Part shown: piece by piece, positions 13,646 to 25,406 of the stretch | Numbering within the stretch: the first letter of the stretch is position 1 | Layout: each line of letters begins with the position of its first letter | Source: Tanypteryx hageni | Lineage: Eukaryota > Arthropoda > Insecta > Odonata > Petaluridae | Assembly (NCBI GenBank): GCA_028673005.1 | Contig: CM054113.1 | Coordinates: 66,664,850 to 66,728,849, forward strand | Length of the DNA: 64,000 bases | Direction of reading: 5' to 3' | Notes under the pieces: model-generated | What the model was told of the DNA's origin: nothing | Database searches by the model: none | Seen by the model: the letters and a program-made list of their open reading frames with translations, nothing else | Translations under genes and position numbers: made by a program

Positions 13646-15544
13646 TTTCTCCCGTACTCGAGGAAATTGATAAACAACGATTTAAGTTTGTTTCGAAACC
13701 GGTTCCTGTTTTTCTAATTCCGCGGAAAATTGGGTTTTGGTTGTTTCAAGAGATCCGTCGGTTCTCTTAAAATAGGTTTCGTGTTATTTTTGGCCGGGAT
13801 TCGCGACTATCGGGTTTTATTTTGGCCGTTAAATTCGTGATTTCATCAAAGGTTGACGCAGTTTAGCGTTTACTAAAAAACTAATAGGTTGTGGAAGAAT
13901 CTCGTTCCGTTTCTTATTAATAGAATACTACGATTGCATTATTGCTCTCCGTTCCGAAACTGGACCCTTTGAATTTCGGACACACACTGGTATTTTTAGT
14001 GCGGAGAGGTTTGTTAATTATTTTCGGGTCGATTTTTTCAACGAATTCTTCCTGTTGTTCCAGTATAAGTTCTTTAGTATCAAAATTGAACGCTTTTCTT
14101 AGGCATCCCCAATAGCCGTAACGAGATAGCTGAGACAAGCGCTTAATTTGTCAATTTTTGGCGTGCTTATCCTGGAACTTGTTTTCAGCCATAAAACTAG
14201 CTCGATAATTCTCTAATGAATCTTCTCTTTGTGTTGTCGAAAGTTTTCCAAGTGTGTGTGTGTCATTCGCTTGTATTTTATTATATATATTGTATCCCTT
14301 ATCGCGTTAAATATAAACCATAAATGCAATTGGGAAACAGGTCCTCCAAAAGTTACACAGAAATATGTTACCAATTCAACCGTTCGGTGTTTGTTCGACT
14401 TATCTTAAAAATCCACCGCTCTATGGCGTCTTGATGACTGATAAGAGATTTACGTGATGGCAGATCCAAATATTTCTCGGGTTTCCAGACCGATTAGCTT
14501 TTCTACGAAGATTCGACAGACTCCGTCGTTGAAGGACAAATACTAGGAAAATCCTAATAATTGGTTGCGAAATGTTTAGCCAGCATCGAATTTTTTGGCG
14601 GAGGAAATTTTCGGAGAATGAGTAAAACTGCGATGAATATAGTTTAACACTGATTTTTAAATTTCGCTTCTCTCTCAAAGTTTTCGTGACGTAGCGTTTT
14701 GTATCAGTCGAAAACGTTTAATGTGAATATTGCTTCGTTTTTTAAATTTTGATTAATTTTAGATAATCCAAGAAATACCGCCGAGTTCTCGTCGTATTTG
14801 ACGGTTGAAAATTGGAAGTTTTTGCGTCTTCGACCAATGACTTGGATTGGAAACAATTGAAACATATTCGCAGCGCATTTTCCTGTAGTTATGACGAGTT
14901 CGCACGAATGAAGAAGGATAGGGAAGAATTGTCGCGATCTTAAGATCTCATGACCTCTCTAGAAATTAAAGTAAAATATTTCAACAGGTGGAAACGTAAA
15001 GAAATTTTACTGCCGCATTTTCTTTTTATTTACCATAAGCTGCAAGTTTTATGAGTTTCGAGTGGCGTTTATCTCGATTCCTCACGTTTTTATTCGTCTC
15101 TGTTGCTTCGTGGTACGTGGAGATTTCTTCCCGCGGCGAGAATAATCGCCCCATTAAGTTCCACGAAGTATCGAAAACGTCTTTCGCCGTTCTTTTATTA
15201 AATGGCTAATTCTTCTTAGCGGTTGATTTAACGCCTTTTAAAAATACCTGTTCCACGAACATTTTGAACGGATAAAAAAAAATTTCTGACAACAATGGCG
15301 ACGGAGACAAAACAAAGTCATTCTTATTCGGCGCTCGGCAACAACAATCCGCTTTGAAAAGACGCCATCTGGAGGTGGAACCGCGTCTCCTTTTTATTCC
15401 TTTTAACTTCCTAGAAGCCAAAAGCGTCGCTGGTTCTTCCTTGCGCAACAATTTCGGTCCCTTAATTTGTCACCGAGAGGGCAGTATTAATAAATCGTGT
15501 GATCCATTCCTCATGTAACCAATTGGCGAATGTTTGACTTCCAG

Positions 15545-15700
15545 ATGTCCGAATACCCGAAGGAGGCGGGGGTCGGCGGTGCGGGAGACGAAGGCGGAGG
15601 AGTGGGGGTGGTGGACCGCGCCATGGACAGCTTCCAGAAGAAGGGGGTCGTGCATGGCAACGCCTCTTCCTCGGCAAACACCAGTTCTTCGGCCACACAG
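15545..15700 (+). CDS. Sarm1: SARM exon 1 of those found (N-terminal, long isoform)
   Basis: This exon carries 52 codons in phase 0 and encodes a Gly-rich, then Ser/Thr-rich, disordered N-terminus (MSEYPKEAG to NTSSSATQ). The donor is CACACAG|GTGAGG at 15701. The ATG at 15545 follows directly on TTGACTTCCAG, which reads as a splice acceptor, so the start codon probably opens a second exon after an untranslated first exon. Alternatively this is an internal exon of a longer protein. An ATG five codons upstream (15530) is in frame after a TGA at 15500 and would be used only if the region is not spliced. Joining to the exon at 32593 keeps the frame and crosses a 16.9-kb intron. There is no domain evidence in this exon itself, so its membership rests on phase and composition. 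Confidence 0.65.
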
Positions 15701-16394
15701 GTGAGGACGCTACCACTAATATCCCATTCCTCTTCCTCCCCCCCCCCTCCCCCCTACCATCCCCCCTCCACCCACGACCAGAATCGCTATCCCATGACTT
15801 ATACCGCCATGTGCGGCGACCGTTGAATTTCGATTACACCTAGCGTGAACCCTGAGGAAGTTCTCGATCCGTCGAACAACAAGTGACGCGACAGTCGTGG
15901 CGTTCGTAATCAACAAAATCGAGACGGACACGTGTTGGGAGATGCTTTTCTTCCTGTTTGAAGAGCGTGGACCGTTCGAGACCTTGGAGCCATGCGGCCC
16001 TTGAGAGAATGTTGTATGCCCCGTAACGATATGGTGAAAATTCCGTAAAATTTAGCACCCAATTTCATTTTCGTTCGTTCTTGAAACCTTGTATGTTGAG
16101 ATGTTGTAACCCTGCGTTATTCAAATAAGATACTATATTGTAATTGGAAGCATGGTTAATGTTAACTTCAAATTATTTATTAAGGGAAAACCTTTTCCAA
16201 ACACCTAAAAACGTAAATTTCGGGTATTGTTTCATCAATAGGAAATAAATTAACTGATGAAGAGCGTCGGTTCGCCTTATGAATATGGCCGATTCGCCAC
16301 ATGTGGCTTATGGCTAACAATTCGGACACCCAAGGCTCATATGATGCCAAAGATTCTCTAGGTATCTTCCCAATTTAAGCTCTTATGCGGCCCG

Positions 16395-16490
16395 CTGAAC
16401 AATAACTCAACTTCCAATGTGGCCCGCCCTAGGTATTCGCAACTTCCGATGCGACCCACCACGCAGGAAAGTTTTCCGACCCCTGCTTTG
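16395..16490 (-). repeat. hAT-like terminal fragment
   Basis: Read on the minus strand, the sequence begins GCAGGGGTCGGAAAACTTTCC and continues with GGGTCGCATCGGAAGTTG and GGGCCACATTGGAAGTTG. CAGGGGTCGG(A/C)AA is a frequent hAT terminal phrase. I did not find the partner end, so only a fragment is claimed. Confidence 0.4.
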
Positions 16491-16614
16491 GGGCGCCGCA
16501 TTAAAGGTGATTGAGGGATCGAATCACGATCTTCGATTGAAATCTCACTTCCGCCACCAATAGAAGGATAGGATTCGCTCGTAGATTGGCCGGAGGGAGG
16601 GGTAATGAGGAGAC

Positions 16615-16730
16615 ACCGTCCTTGACTGGTTAGTCGGTAAAAAGCAGTCGTCGCTCAATGCCAAGGTTGTGGGTTCGAATCCTGCCAAGAGCGAGGACGC
16701 ACGTAATGCTCGTCTTCGCTTGTGACGAAA
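16615..16730 (+). repeat. tRNA-derived SINE fragment
   Basis: A GACTGGTTAGTCGG phrase (A-box-like) is followed about 40 bases later by GTGGGTTCGAATCCTGCC (B-box). The tail CCAAGAG resembles the copy near 44140. It does not fold into a convincing functional tRNA. Confidence 0.45.
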
Positions 16731-16924
16731 CGTTTTGGCGTGAAGAAGGTCGTGGGAGGAGGCGTCAGAGATAAAATGAAAATGGGTTAGACCGCATCTG
16801 GCGTTCGGTAAAGTCACTCGTTTCCTCCTAGATATAAGTAATACGGAGTAAAAAAACAGCCTCCGCGAGACTCTCGTAGATAAGGAGATCAACGTCACGC
16901 TTCTTGTGGGTGAAATGAGTTTGG

Positions 16925-17040
16925 AAGTGGGCCGTAGAGGAGGGGGGAAGAGGGGAAAGGGGGGAAGAGGGGAAGGGGAGGAAGAGGGGAGGAGGGAAGA
17001 GGGGAGGAAGATGGGAGGGGGAAAAGGGAGGGAGGAAAAA
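16925..17040. repeat. G/A-rich tract
   Basis: About 110 bases are composed almost wholly of GGGGAAGAGGGGA-type units. The long minus-strand frame at 16545-17048 is partly a translation of this tract and is not a gene. Confidence 0.7.
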
Positions 17041-18047
17041 GACGTCATCGGAATAGCGGCTGCGGCTTTCGGGAATTTTTAGAACAGACCAATCCGTCGA
17101 AAGGATTTCGTCTATAATTAGTCCCGTTGATGAGCGGAGGCGTCACGAGAGCGTGATTAATTTCGGATCGATCATTCCCGGGGGAATCCCTTTCCTAGAG
17201 ACGGTTTAGTTTTTACCCGGTTATCCCGGTGTTCCGGTCATGTCGCCGAAACTGCTAGGGAATAAAAAATTAAAAGCGCATACATTCTCGTGTAAGTATT
17301 GTCGTCTCTGTGGTGTAAACCTTTTTATTTGCGGTTTCATCCTTAATTTCATGTTTTATTTTTTATATTAGACCCGATCAAAAAACGAATGAGCCGCGTT
17401 TCATGAATTTAATACTAATTTAGGAAAAAATTGCAGGTTCGTATAAGCTGAGAGATTTTTCAAGGCGGATAAAAAAAGTAAAATACGCCCCTTGCCAATT
17501 TCAAGTACTAATTTAATTTTATACGTGTTGCGGCTGATTAAGTCATTTATTCGCGTATAATCAAAACCGCGTAGGAGAAACTCGTGTGGGACAAGGGCAC
17601 GTGCAATTTTGTTGAAAGATAGAAAAATAAACGTTGCTCTGCGATAATGTTTGCAAAACAGCGAAACAAAATATTTTGTTTTTGTAGTAATTTTGTCGCC
17701 ATCTGCTTGAAGAAGAATCATTTGTATCGGGTGCGTTGTTTCTTTATCAGTTAGCGTGACTTCAAATCGCTCATTCATTTTCGGCGTTGTTCGGTAGAAT
17801 GAAGGAAAAAATTAACGGAAACAAAGTCTGAACCCAACATTTTTGCTTGTCTGTCTGTTTGTAAAAATCTTGTATGGTTCCAGAATGATTTTAACGACCG
17901 TAGTCGTTGCATAATTTCATTTATCGGCTATTTTTATTCGCACAAAATACTTGAAACACTGAATAAATGCAGACTAATCATAAATTAGTCGATGCCTTTG
18001 ATATCGACAAGTATAAATAACAGAGGAGACTACGGCGAATTAAACTA

Positions 18048-18173
18048 TGACCTGAAGAGTCGACTCCGACCGTAAACAAACAAAGGATTTAGCTCTCGAA
18101 ATACGTATTTAGCGCTTGGTTCTTCTCGCTAAATCCTTTGCTTGTTTATGGTCGGAGTCGACTCTTCAGGTCA
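18048..18173. mobile_element. Hairpin MITE with 45-bp arms
   Basis: The left arm (18048-18092, beginning TGACCTGAAGAGTCGACTCC) is the reverse complement of the right arm (18129-18173) at 43 of 45 positions, with a 36-base loop. An inverted repeat this long and this clean fits a recent miniature transposon. There is no coding capacity, and no target duplication was obvious. Confidence 0.7.
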
Positions 18174-18483
18174 TCGACAGGTAGTTGATTTGCAATCAAC
18201 TTTTCGAAATGCGCGATTTGGGAAGGTTCCATTTCATGGCCTTTTTTAAAGCCGAGCGTATCAAATCGAATTTTATTTGGACATTAAAAACATCCCTTAG
18301 CTTTCCGAGTAAACGAGGCTCGCGTTTTCTTCACGATCACGGGTTAAGGGGAGTCTTTAATGAGTCGGTGCGTGCGCGGAAGCTCATATTTATTCGCGCT
18401 TAATGGAATGGCGGACGAATTCACGTGAGGTGAAAAGAGAAAAAAGTTCGGGATATTATTAACGTGGAAATGGGTCGTCAGGT

Positions 18484-18504
18484 GTGGAAGTTGAAGGGAG
18501 GGAT

Positions 18505-18537
<33 letters not shown>

Positions 18538-19215
18538 AGTTTCTGAGGGTGGACGAAATGTTGAAATAGGTCGAGAGAAATAGTGTAGGAGATTTGGATG
18601 CTTAGCTGAAAGGGAATGGAGGGAGAGGAGGAGGGTGTGGAGGGGAGAGTGGTGAGACAAAAGAGGATGGGAAAAATAGAGAAAATCCGTGGCGGAGGAG
18701 AGGAGAAAATGGAGTTAAGAGAAGGGAGAGGGAGATGGGACTGGGAAGGAGGGAGATAGCGGAGAGAATAGGGGAGGGGAGAGAGTAGAGGAGGAGAAAG
18801 GAAGGGAGGGATGAGAGAGAGAGGGAAACGAAGAAGGACGGGATAAAAAGAGGAGAAAAGATGAAAAAGAGGATCGGGAAAGGAGGAGAGGGAGAGAAGA
18901 TGAGAGAGGGAACGAAGGAGAGGGGATAAAAAATAGGGTATGGAATTGGAGGATGAGGTTTGGGAAAGGATATGAGAAGGGAAATGAGTAAGAGAGGAGA
19001 GAATAGGAGTGGAGGAATGAGAAAGGAGTGGAAAAAGAGAATTTAAAATGAAGGAATGGAGAGAATAAAGGATTGGAGAAACGAATAGGAGGGAAGAGAA
19101 TGGAAACGGAGGAATGAAAGAAATTGAAAGAAATGGAGGGGAAGAATGAGAAGAAATGGAGAAGAAAGGTAGAAGAGAAAGGGAGGAAGAGGAGGAAAGA
19201 GAGGAGACGCAGAAG
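18484..19215. repeat. Purine (G/A) tract, about 0.7 kb
   Basis: The plus strand is almost entirely G and A from 18484 to 19215, including a (GA)n run at 18514-18537. The minus-strand frame at 18459-19289, rich in Ser, Leu, Pro and Phe, is an artefact of this composition. A shorter purine-rich stretch follows at 19640-19920. Confidence 0.85.
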
Positions 19216-19279
19216 AAACGAGATATGTACAACAATAGCGGAAGTACAATGTCAAGGGAAGACAGAAAATATTCTAATT

Positions 19280-19640
19280 GTCGAAACACACTTCAACTTA
19301 CATAACGTCATCTTTAACGTATATCCCAAATTCGATAGCTCGAACGAATTTTACACTAAATTCGACGAGTAGATATATTTTTTCCGGTTCATATTTCATC
19401 TGCGTTAACAAATTAGGTTTTAGATACCCAAGTTTCGACCGGTCGAACGTTTTCTGTTTTCCCCTGAGGTCCGAGTCATCGAGGTCCAAATGTAAATGAA
19501 TACGAACCGTGAACAATATCAACTTCGATTCATCGAAAATTCTAGTTATCGAAGTTCGACTGCGTGTGAAGACGAACCGAAAAAATATCCCTTTCGACTA
19601 ATCGAAACTTCGACTTATCGAACTTCGACTGTGGTGGTTT
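19280..19640. repeat. Diverged TCGA-phrase repeats
   Basis: Repeated variants of TCGAACTTCGACT, ATCGAAGTTCGAC and GACGAACCGAAAAAATATC occur here. Two blocks from about 19495 to 19630 look like tandem copies of period about 65-70. The vocabulary matches 38790-39200 and 8690-8825. Confidence 0.45.
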
Positions 19641-20082
19641 ATGAGGATAAAGGTAAGTAGGTGGAGGAGGAGAATAAAAAAAGAGATACGTATGTAGATG
19701 AGAAATATTGGCAATGAAATGGAAGACAAGCGAGTGGGAGAAGATGATGGAGAGGCTAAAGAAAATGGAAAAAACAAAAATTAGCGAGGGGAAGATGGGG
19801 AAAAATGGGTGAGGTAGCAACGGAGAATGGAGGGAGAAGATAGTAGAAGAAGAATACATAGAAAGAGAAGAGTATAGAGAGAGAGAGACGAGGGGCGAGG
19901 AGCACGAGGGGAAGGGAAGAGAGAGGCGTGGCGGACGAGTGAGGAAATAGTCATGTCGTGAAGGAGTAAGACGGTTGATATTGCGGTTAGAAACGCTTCA
20001 AAGGGTTGAGAGTAGGCGAATGCTTTGGCTCGCTTAAGTTATCGCGCGTGAGTCACGTCTTGGCGTAAATATAGTTTAAAGC

Positions 20083-21300
20083 TGCCCCTCTCTCCCTTCT
20101 CTCTCCTTTTTCCCTCCCTCTCTCTCTCTCTTTCCCTCCCTCCCTCTCTCTCTTCCTCACCCTCTCTCTCTCCCTCTCTCGCCCTCTCTCCCTCTCTCTC
20201 CCTCTCTCTCTCCCTCTCTCTCTCTCCCTTCCTCTCTCCCTCCCTCTCTACCTCCCTCTCTACCTCCCTCTCTCCCTCCCTCTCTCCCTCCCTCTCTCCC
20301 TCCCTCTCCCTCTCCCTCCCTCTCTCTCTCCCTCCCTCCCTCCCTCTCTCTTTCTCCCTCCCTCAACCTCGCCAATAAAGACATTTTTCTTTCTTTTCTT
20401 TCTTTCCCTCCCTCTCTCCCTCCCTCTCTCTCCCTCCCTCTCTCTCCCTCCCTCTCTCTCTCCCTCCCTCTCTCTCTCCCTCCCTCTCTCTCTCCCTCTC
20501 TCTCCCTCCCTCTCTCTCTCTCTCTCTCCCTCCCTCCCTCCCCTCCCTCTCTCTCCCTCCCTTCCTCCCTCTCTCTCCCTCCCTCCCTCACTCTCCCTCC
20601 CTCTCTCTTTTTCTCGACACTCTCCCATCTAGGTTTCCCCGCTCTCCGCGTGACGTGCGTGCCAGTAGTGGGAGAGATGTTCGCGACCTTTCCTCTCTTA
20701 CCTGTCTCCCCCTTCTCTCCCGCCCTCTCTTCCTTTCTCTCTCTGTCCACTCCCTCTACCTCTTTTCTTTCTCTCTCTACTTCTCCTTCCCTTACTCTTT
20801 TTTCCTCTCTCTCCCGATTTCTCCCTCTCTCTTTCCCTCTCCCCTTTCCTTTTTCTCTTCTCTCTCTCCTCTCTCCCTCCCTCCCTCTCTCTCATTCCCT
20901 CTCTCCCTCCCCTTTCTCCCTCGCTTCCTCTCTCCTTCCCTCCCTCTCTCCTTCCCTCCCTCTCTCTCCTCTCTCTTTCCCTCCCTCTCTCTCCTCTCCA
21001 TCTCTTTACTCTCTCCATCCCTCTTGTTTCCCTATTTTATTCCTCTACTCTCCCTCTTTCACTCTCCCACTTTCCTTTCTTTTCTCCTCTCCCTTTCCCA
21101 CCATTTTCTCCCTCTTCCTCTCTCTTCCTTCCTCTACTTTCCCTCTCATTCCCTGTCTTTCATTCCCTTTCCACCTCCCTCCCTCTTTTCTTCCATTCCC
21201 CCTATCCCCTCTGCCTCCCTCTATTTTCTCTCATCCCCTCCCTATTTCTCCTCCTTCCTTCCTCTCTCTCTACTCTCCCTCCACGGACTCCTCCCTTATA
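20083..21300. repeat. Pyrimidine (C/T) tract, about 1.2 kb
   Basis: Nearly pure C and T on the plus strand, built from TCCC and TC units. It is broken only by short mixed segments at about 20365-20400 and 20610-20690. Every long frame here on both strands is a low-complexity translation. It lies 0.9 kb from the opposite-polarity purine tract at 18484-19215. Confidence 0.9.
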
Positions 21301-22189
21301 CAGTTCCCCGTCTGTGCAGCTGATCGCTATTTCCCCACACCCCCGCTCTTCCCAGAAGTTGGCCGTCGGACACAATTAGGCGGAACTTCTATATCTCCTC
21401 TCCGCGTGTCTTCTGCGTATTTCTCTCTCTCTCTCTATCTCTCTCTCTTTTCGCCTTGATCTAGTTCTCTTTCATGTCGTTCGTTCTTTTTTGATGCCGC
21501 CGCCTCTTTTCCGCAGTATTCTAGTCTCACGTCGCATCTTTTATCGTCCCCTTATCGCGAGAAGGAATCCTCCTTTCTACCTTCGGTGAGTCTTTATCTC
21601 TATATTCCTCTCCTCTCAAGAATATCTCCTCCCCTCCTTCTCCAAACAGAGAAAGATCGAGAAACATTCTTCGCTCCCGTGTTGTTTTTTTGACTGATAA
21701 AAATAATAAATTGCGTAGCGTCTCCTCCCGTCTTATTTCTATCCGGAGATGGAGCCGCGATGGGAACCGGGACTTCCGCGAATTTCCGGCGAGGGTCGTT
21801 ACGGAAATTCTTTCCTGGGAGAAAGCGTTTCTTCTTCGAATAGTTTTTTGGACATTTCGGATGATGAGAATTCCGGTATACGTGAGGCGTTTGTCGTACC
21901 GGTTTGCCTTCCATGAGTTTCGCGAACGGATGTTATAAGCCGTTGACGATTTCATAGCGCTTCCCAATATATTGGAAACTGCTTTTCAAAGCGCGGTCTG
22001 CTATAGTGGCGTTTTATGTGTACATACGTATTTATGCACACACGCATATATAACAAAGCGTTGTCTTCTCTCTGTGGCTAAAGAACGGTCTGACACGAAA
22101 AGCTTTTCACCTTGCATCTTCTCATATGCGGCACTTTAACCGCAGTGACCGCTGGGCTTCCCACAACGCCTTGTTGTCATCCTTATCTT

Positions 22190-22192
<3 letters not shown>

Positions 22193-22280
<88 letters not shown>
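22193..22280. repeat. (TA)n(TG)n microsatellite
   Basis: About 64 bases of TA are followed directly by about 24 bases of TG. Such compound repeats are common and polymorphic. Confidence 0.95.
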
Positions 22281-22281
<1 letters not shown>

Positions 22282-22884
22282 AAAGAAACGCCGTTTTTTT
22301 AAATCTATTAATTGTGTTTCGATGAGATAGAGCTTTTTCCTTGTAGCTCTATATTCATCTCTGGACGATGACACGATTTGGACATTAATACATTACCGCG
22401 GACGATAAATGTAGATTATTTTTCCCGTATTTTTACTCCGGAAGCGTCGCCACCATAATACGACGGTCAGGAAGCGCGGGTGGAATCCTTCGCGGTTTTT
22501 CGACGTTCCGAAAAAACCGGAAGGATGAAACGCGTCGAGCGAGCGGTAGTGACGACTGCAACTGGTTTTCCTCAAGAGCGTGTACTCTATGAACCGTAAG
22601 GTTATCCGGATGACAAACCATAAATTTAGAGATTGATTCATTTTGCCAAATCGCCCCCGAGGCAGGGAATGGAAGGAGTGAGTCACTGCTGGAAATATAT
22701 ATGATCTGACCTACTAGAGATAGAAAACGTTAGGTTTTTGATTATGCGTTGCGTGATCAATTAGGGATTAGATTTATTGTGACAAACTGGCAACGCCCAC
22801 GCAGCCTACGTGGTAGCTAGGTCCCTCCCCCGGCTAAGGTAGTCCAATAAGAAACGCCTAGTTATCCTTTATTTGTTTATATAT

Positions 22885-22925
22885 ACACTAGCAGAAACGC
22901 CCGGCTTCGCTCGGGAAAGAGTTTT
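22885..22925. repeat. CCCGGCTTCGCTCGGG hairpin phrase
   Basis: A short palindrome-like hairpin (CCCGG, loop, CTCGGG) sits in ACTAGCAGAAACGCCCGGCT. I associate this phrase with termini of dispersed arthropod repeats, but I cannot assign the family. Confidence 0.25.
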
Positions 22926-24227
22926 ATTTTAAGTAGAAAACGATTTTTATTATTTTTATTGATATATCACTTTTGATGTCATATTACAATAAAAATAATA
23001 CAATAAATTTTGAAATTTATTATTTATGTTGCGATAAATCTTTCAATGTTAATTGTAAAATATAACAATGTTCTAATATTCCTTAAAATTTATTTGACTC
23101 ACTTTAAAAGTATTCATAGACTCTATTTAGGCATGAATCCATTTGTACCCTTTATCTTGGCGTTGGCTATTCTTCCTCTACGGCGCGCCACGGCGTGGAT
23201 TTTCCTTGCATTAATCTTTACGTGGCTATCTCCCCTTGAAGAGGACAACAATTAAGAAATTTAGCTTTGTTGCTGCCTGTAAAATGTTAATAAATTTTGC
23301 CCTTAAAGGATAATTTCGAGCGATTTGACATTTAATACGACAAAACGAATCGTGGAATGAAGCCTGCAATAAATAATGAAGCGCATTCGATAAAGTTCGT
23401 GTCGTTGTTGATGAAGTTTTGAAAGTATATTAGAGATATTTATGTCGAATTATCAGCGACGAAGGATCCGAGGAGAAATAATTGGGGCTGATCGTTCCCA
23501 CTTTCTTGTTTATTGGATCCAAGATCTGATCCTTTTCGTTCCGCGCAGGTTTAGATACGCGCCAGTAACAGAATCAATTTCGCCTCGAAAAGTTTCGGTC
23601 AACTTCAGAGCTCGCTCACTCCATCATTATTTTCAATCTTTGATTCGTTTCGAGAAAAATGTGTGTTCCTCGAAACGAAAGATAAGACACTCGGCGAGGG
23701 ATTCTCCGAGAAATCTTCACCTTGAGAGATTCCGCGATAAAAGTAGAATCCATAAAAAAGAAGCAGTCGTGACATTTTCATTCCAGTATTTTTGCGTTTA
23801 CCTTGCTCTAAATTCCGGTATGATTTACATGTTTTTTATATGCCATATTTCTCGCATGTGGTCCGAATTAATCCTAGGACTCTTTGCGTGTTTTGAATGA
23901 ATCATTTCGGTGCCAAGTTAGAAAAGGAGGTTAAAAGGTCACAGGTCTACGTCAGCGCATTTCATTAAGGGCGACTATTCGTCTCTCTCCTTAGGCGCGC
24001 GAACCATCCGTCTTTTTTTTCCTCCGTAAAAAAACGTTTCCGCACCATCTCCTCCGATTTCTCAGTCTCCTTCTCTTCCTTTCTTCTTTCACCTGTTCCA
24101 TTTTTCATCCCCCTCCTTCTGTATACACAAGGTCCCTTAGTTTCTTTTCTTTACAGGTACACACGTATATATATTTCTTCAACCCCAATTTCGTATCAAA
24201 GTTGACTGTTGTTCGTGTACCTCGTTT

Positions 24228-24231
<4 letters not shown>

Positions 24232-24289
<58 letters not shown>
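24232..24289. repeat. (TA)n microsatellite
   Basis: About 58 bases of uninterrupted TA. Confidence 0.95.
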
Positions 24290-24292
<3 letters not shown>

Positions 24293-25129
24293 GCGTCTCT
24301 CGTTTTTAAAAGGCTCGCGCTAATGGCCCATTAATCAGCTCCTAGCGATTCACTTTTGTTTTATTTGTTTTCCCGGAGCGTTCGCAGTTCGCATCCCGTT
24401 AACTGCCTTGCTCTGAAAGTCGACCTTGGTCGGCTCGAACAAATTCGCGATTACGGTCTTTATTTCTTTCGTGGATAAAACGCGAAAAACTTCCTTTTTA
24501 TCTGTCGAGAAAGGACGTTAATTGCTATCTCGACGGAGGCCTCGGCGAACTTCTCTTTGGGTTGGCGAGCTTCTTTTGTTTTGTCTTGCTTTCTCATACA
24601 GGAAGTACTTATATGAAGCGATGTGATCGAAAAAATACGAATTCGTCTTTTCGATGAATATGAACGTTTTAGGTGCTCATGATTTTTTTTCGCGATTCCG
24701 TCTGTCTACAGCCTATCGATTATGCAATATACTAGAAGTTAAACGGTTGGACATAATCTGATGAAATATTATATTTATATAGGAAATCACCCGGAATAGA
24801 CACCTTGCTGAAATGGAAGGGATCGCGAGACAATGGAGGATAGTTCATTAGTTTAGATTTTCACAAAATATCAATTTACTCAAACATTTCTTTAAGGATT
24901 TTGATTAAAATTCGTCCGGTGACAGAGCGTCATGTTATAAAAGAATAATAAATTTTCTGTTCGCCTGAAAGATAGCAGTAGCGCATTAACTGACATTACA
25001 ACATATCGAATTTTACGGACAGCTCGTACAAGCTTTAATACCCTTGGTACGGGCCTAACCGGTAGAAAATATTTTCCGCGCGTAAATACGCAACAATGCA
25101 AGTATTGGCATTACTGCATGGCCTAGAAA

Positions 25130-25406
25130 AGTGGTTCCCAAACTTGTTGCCGCAGATGATTTTTAGGACTGCCTCGAAAAACTTTGTTTAGTAAACAAAG
25201 AAATAATTTGGAAGTGTCGATAGATAATTAAGGTAATAATATTTCCTCCAATAAATCGATTATCGTGTAGTACCAACAAGTGGATGCGTCCAAATGTTGT
25301 AACACCCGTATCTAAAAATATATAATCTTTCTTCGAGGCCGAGGTGTCGCAAAATTCTGTTTATCTTTGAATGGGTGCCATGCCTACGTAAGGTTTGGGA
25401 ACCACT
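25130..25406. mobile_element. hAT-type MITE, about 277 bp
   Basis: The left end AGTGGTTCCCAAACTT and the right end AAGGTTTGGGAACCACT are near-perfect inverted repeats of the (C)AGTGGTTCCCAAAC type used by hAT elements. No transposase is present. The flanking 8-mers match only weakly. Confidence 0.65.

Larger units (their letters stand above)
1..15544. other. Upstream region with no recognised coding exon
   Basis: This stretch is either 5' flank or the first intron(s) of the SARM gene. It is AT-rich with frequent CpG. The open frames in it, such as those at 4532-4873, 6076-6686 and 6679-7159, are pyrimidine-rich or low-complexity translations that match no family I know. Positions 10430-10910 are GC- and CpG-rich with short TC runs and could hold a 5' exon or promoter, but I could not fix an initiator. 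Scattered repeats are listed separately. Confidence 0.5.

Noticed and set aside
18459..19289. 276-codon minus-strand frame
   Set aside because: A low-complexity Ser/Leu/Pro/Phe translation of the G/A tract.
20157..21459. Long open frames on both strands, up to 269 codons
   Set aside because: They are translations of the pyrimidine tract (Ser/Pro/Leu/Phe or Arg/Glu/Gly only) with no domain and overlap in several frames.
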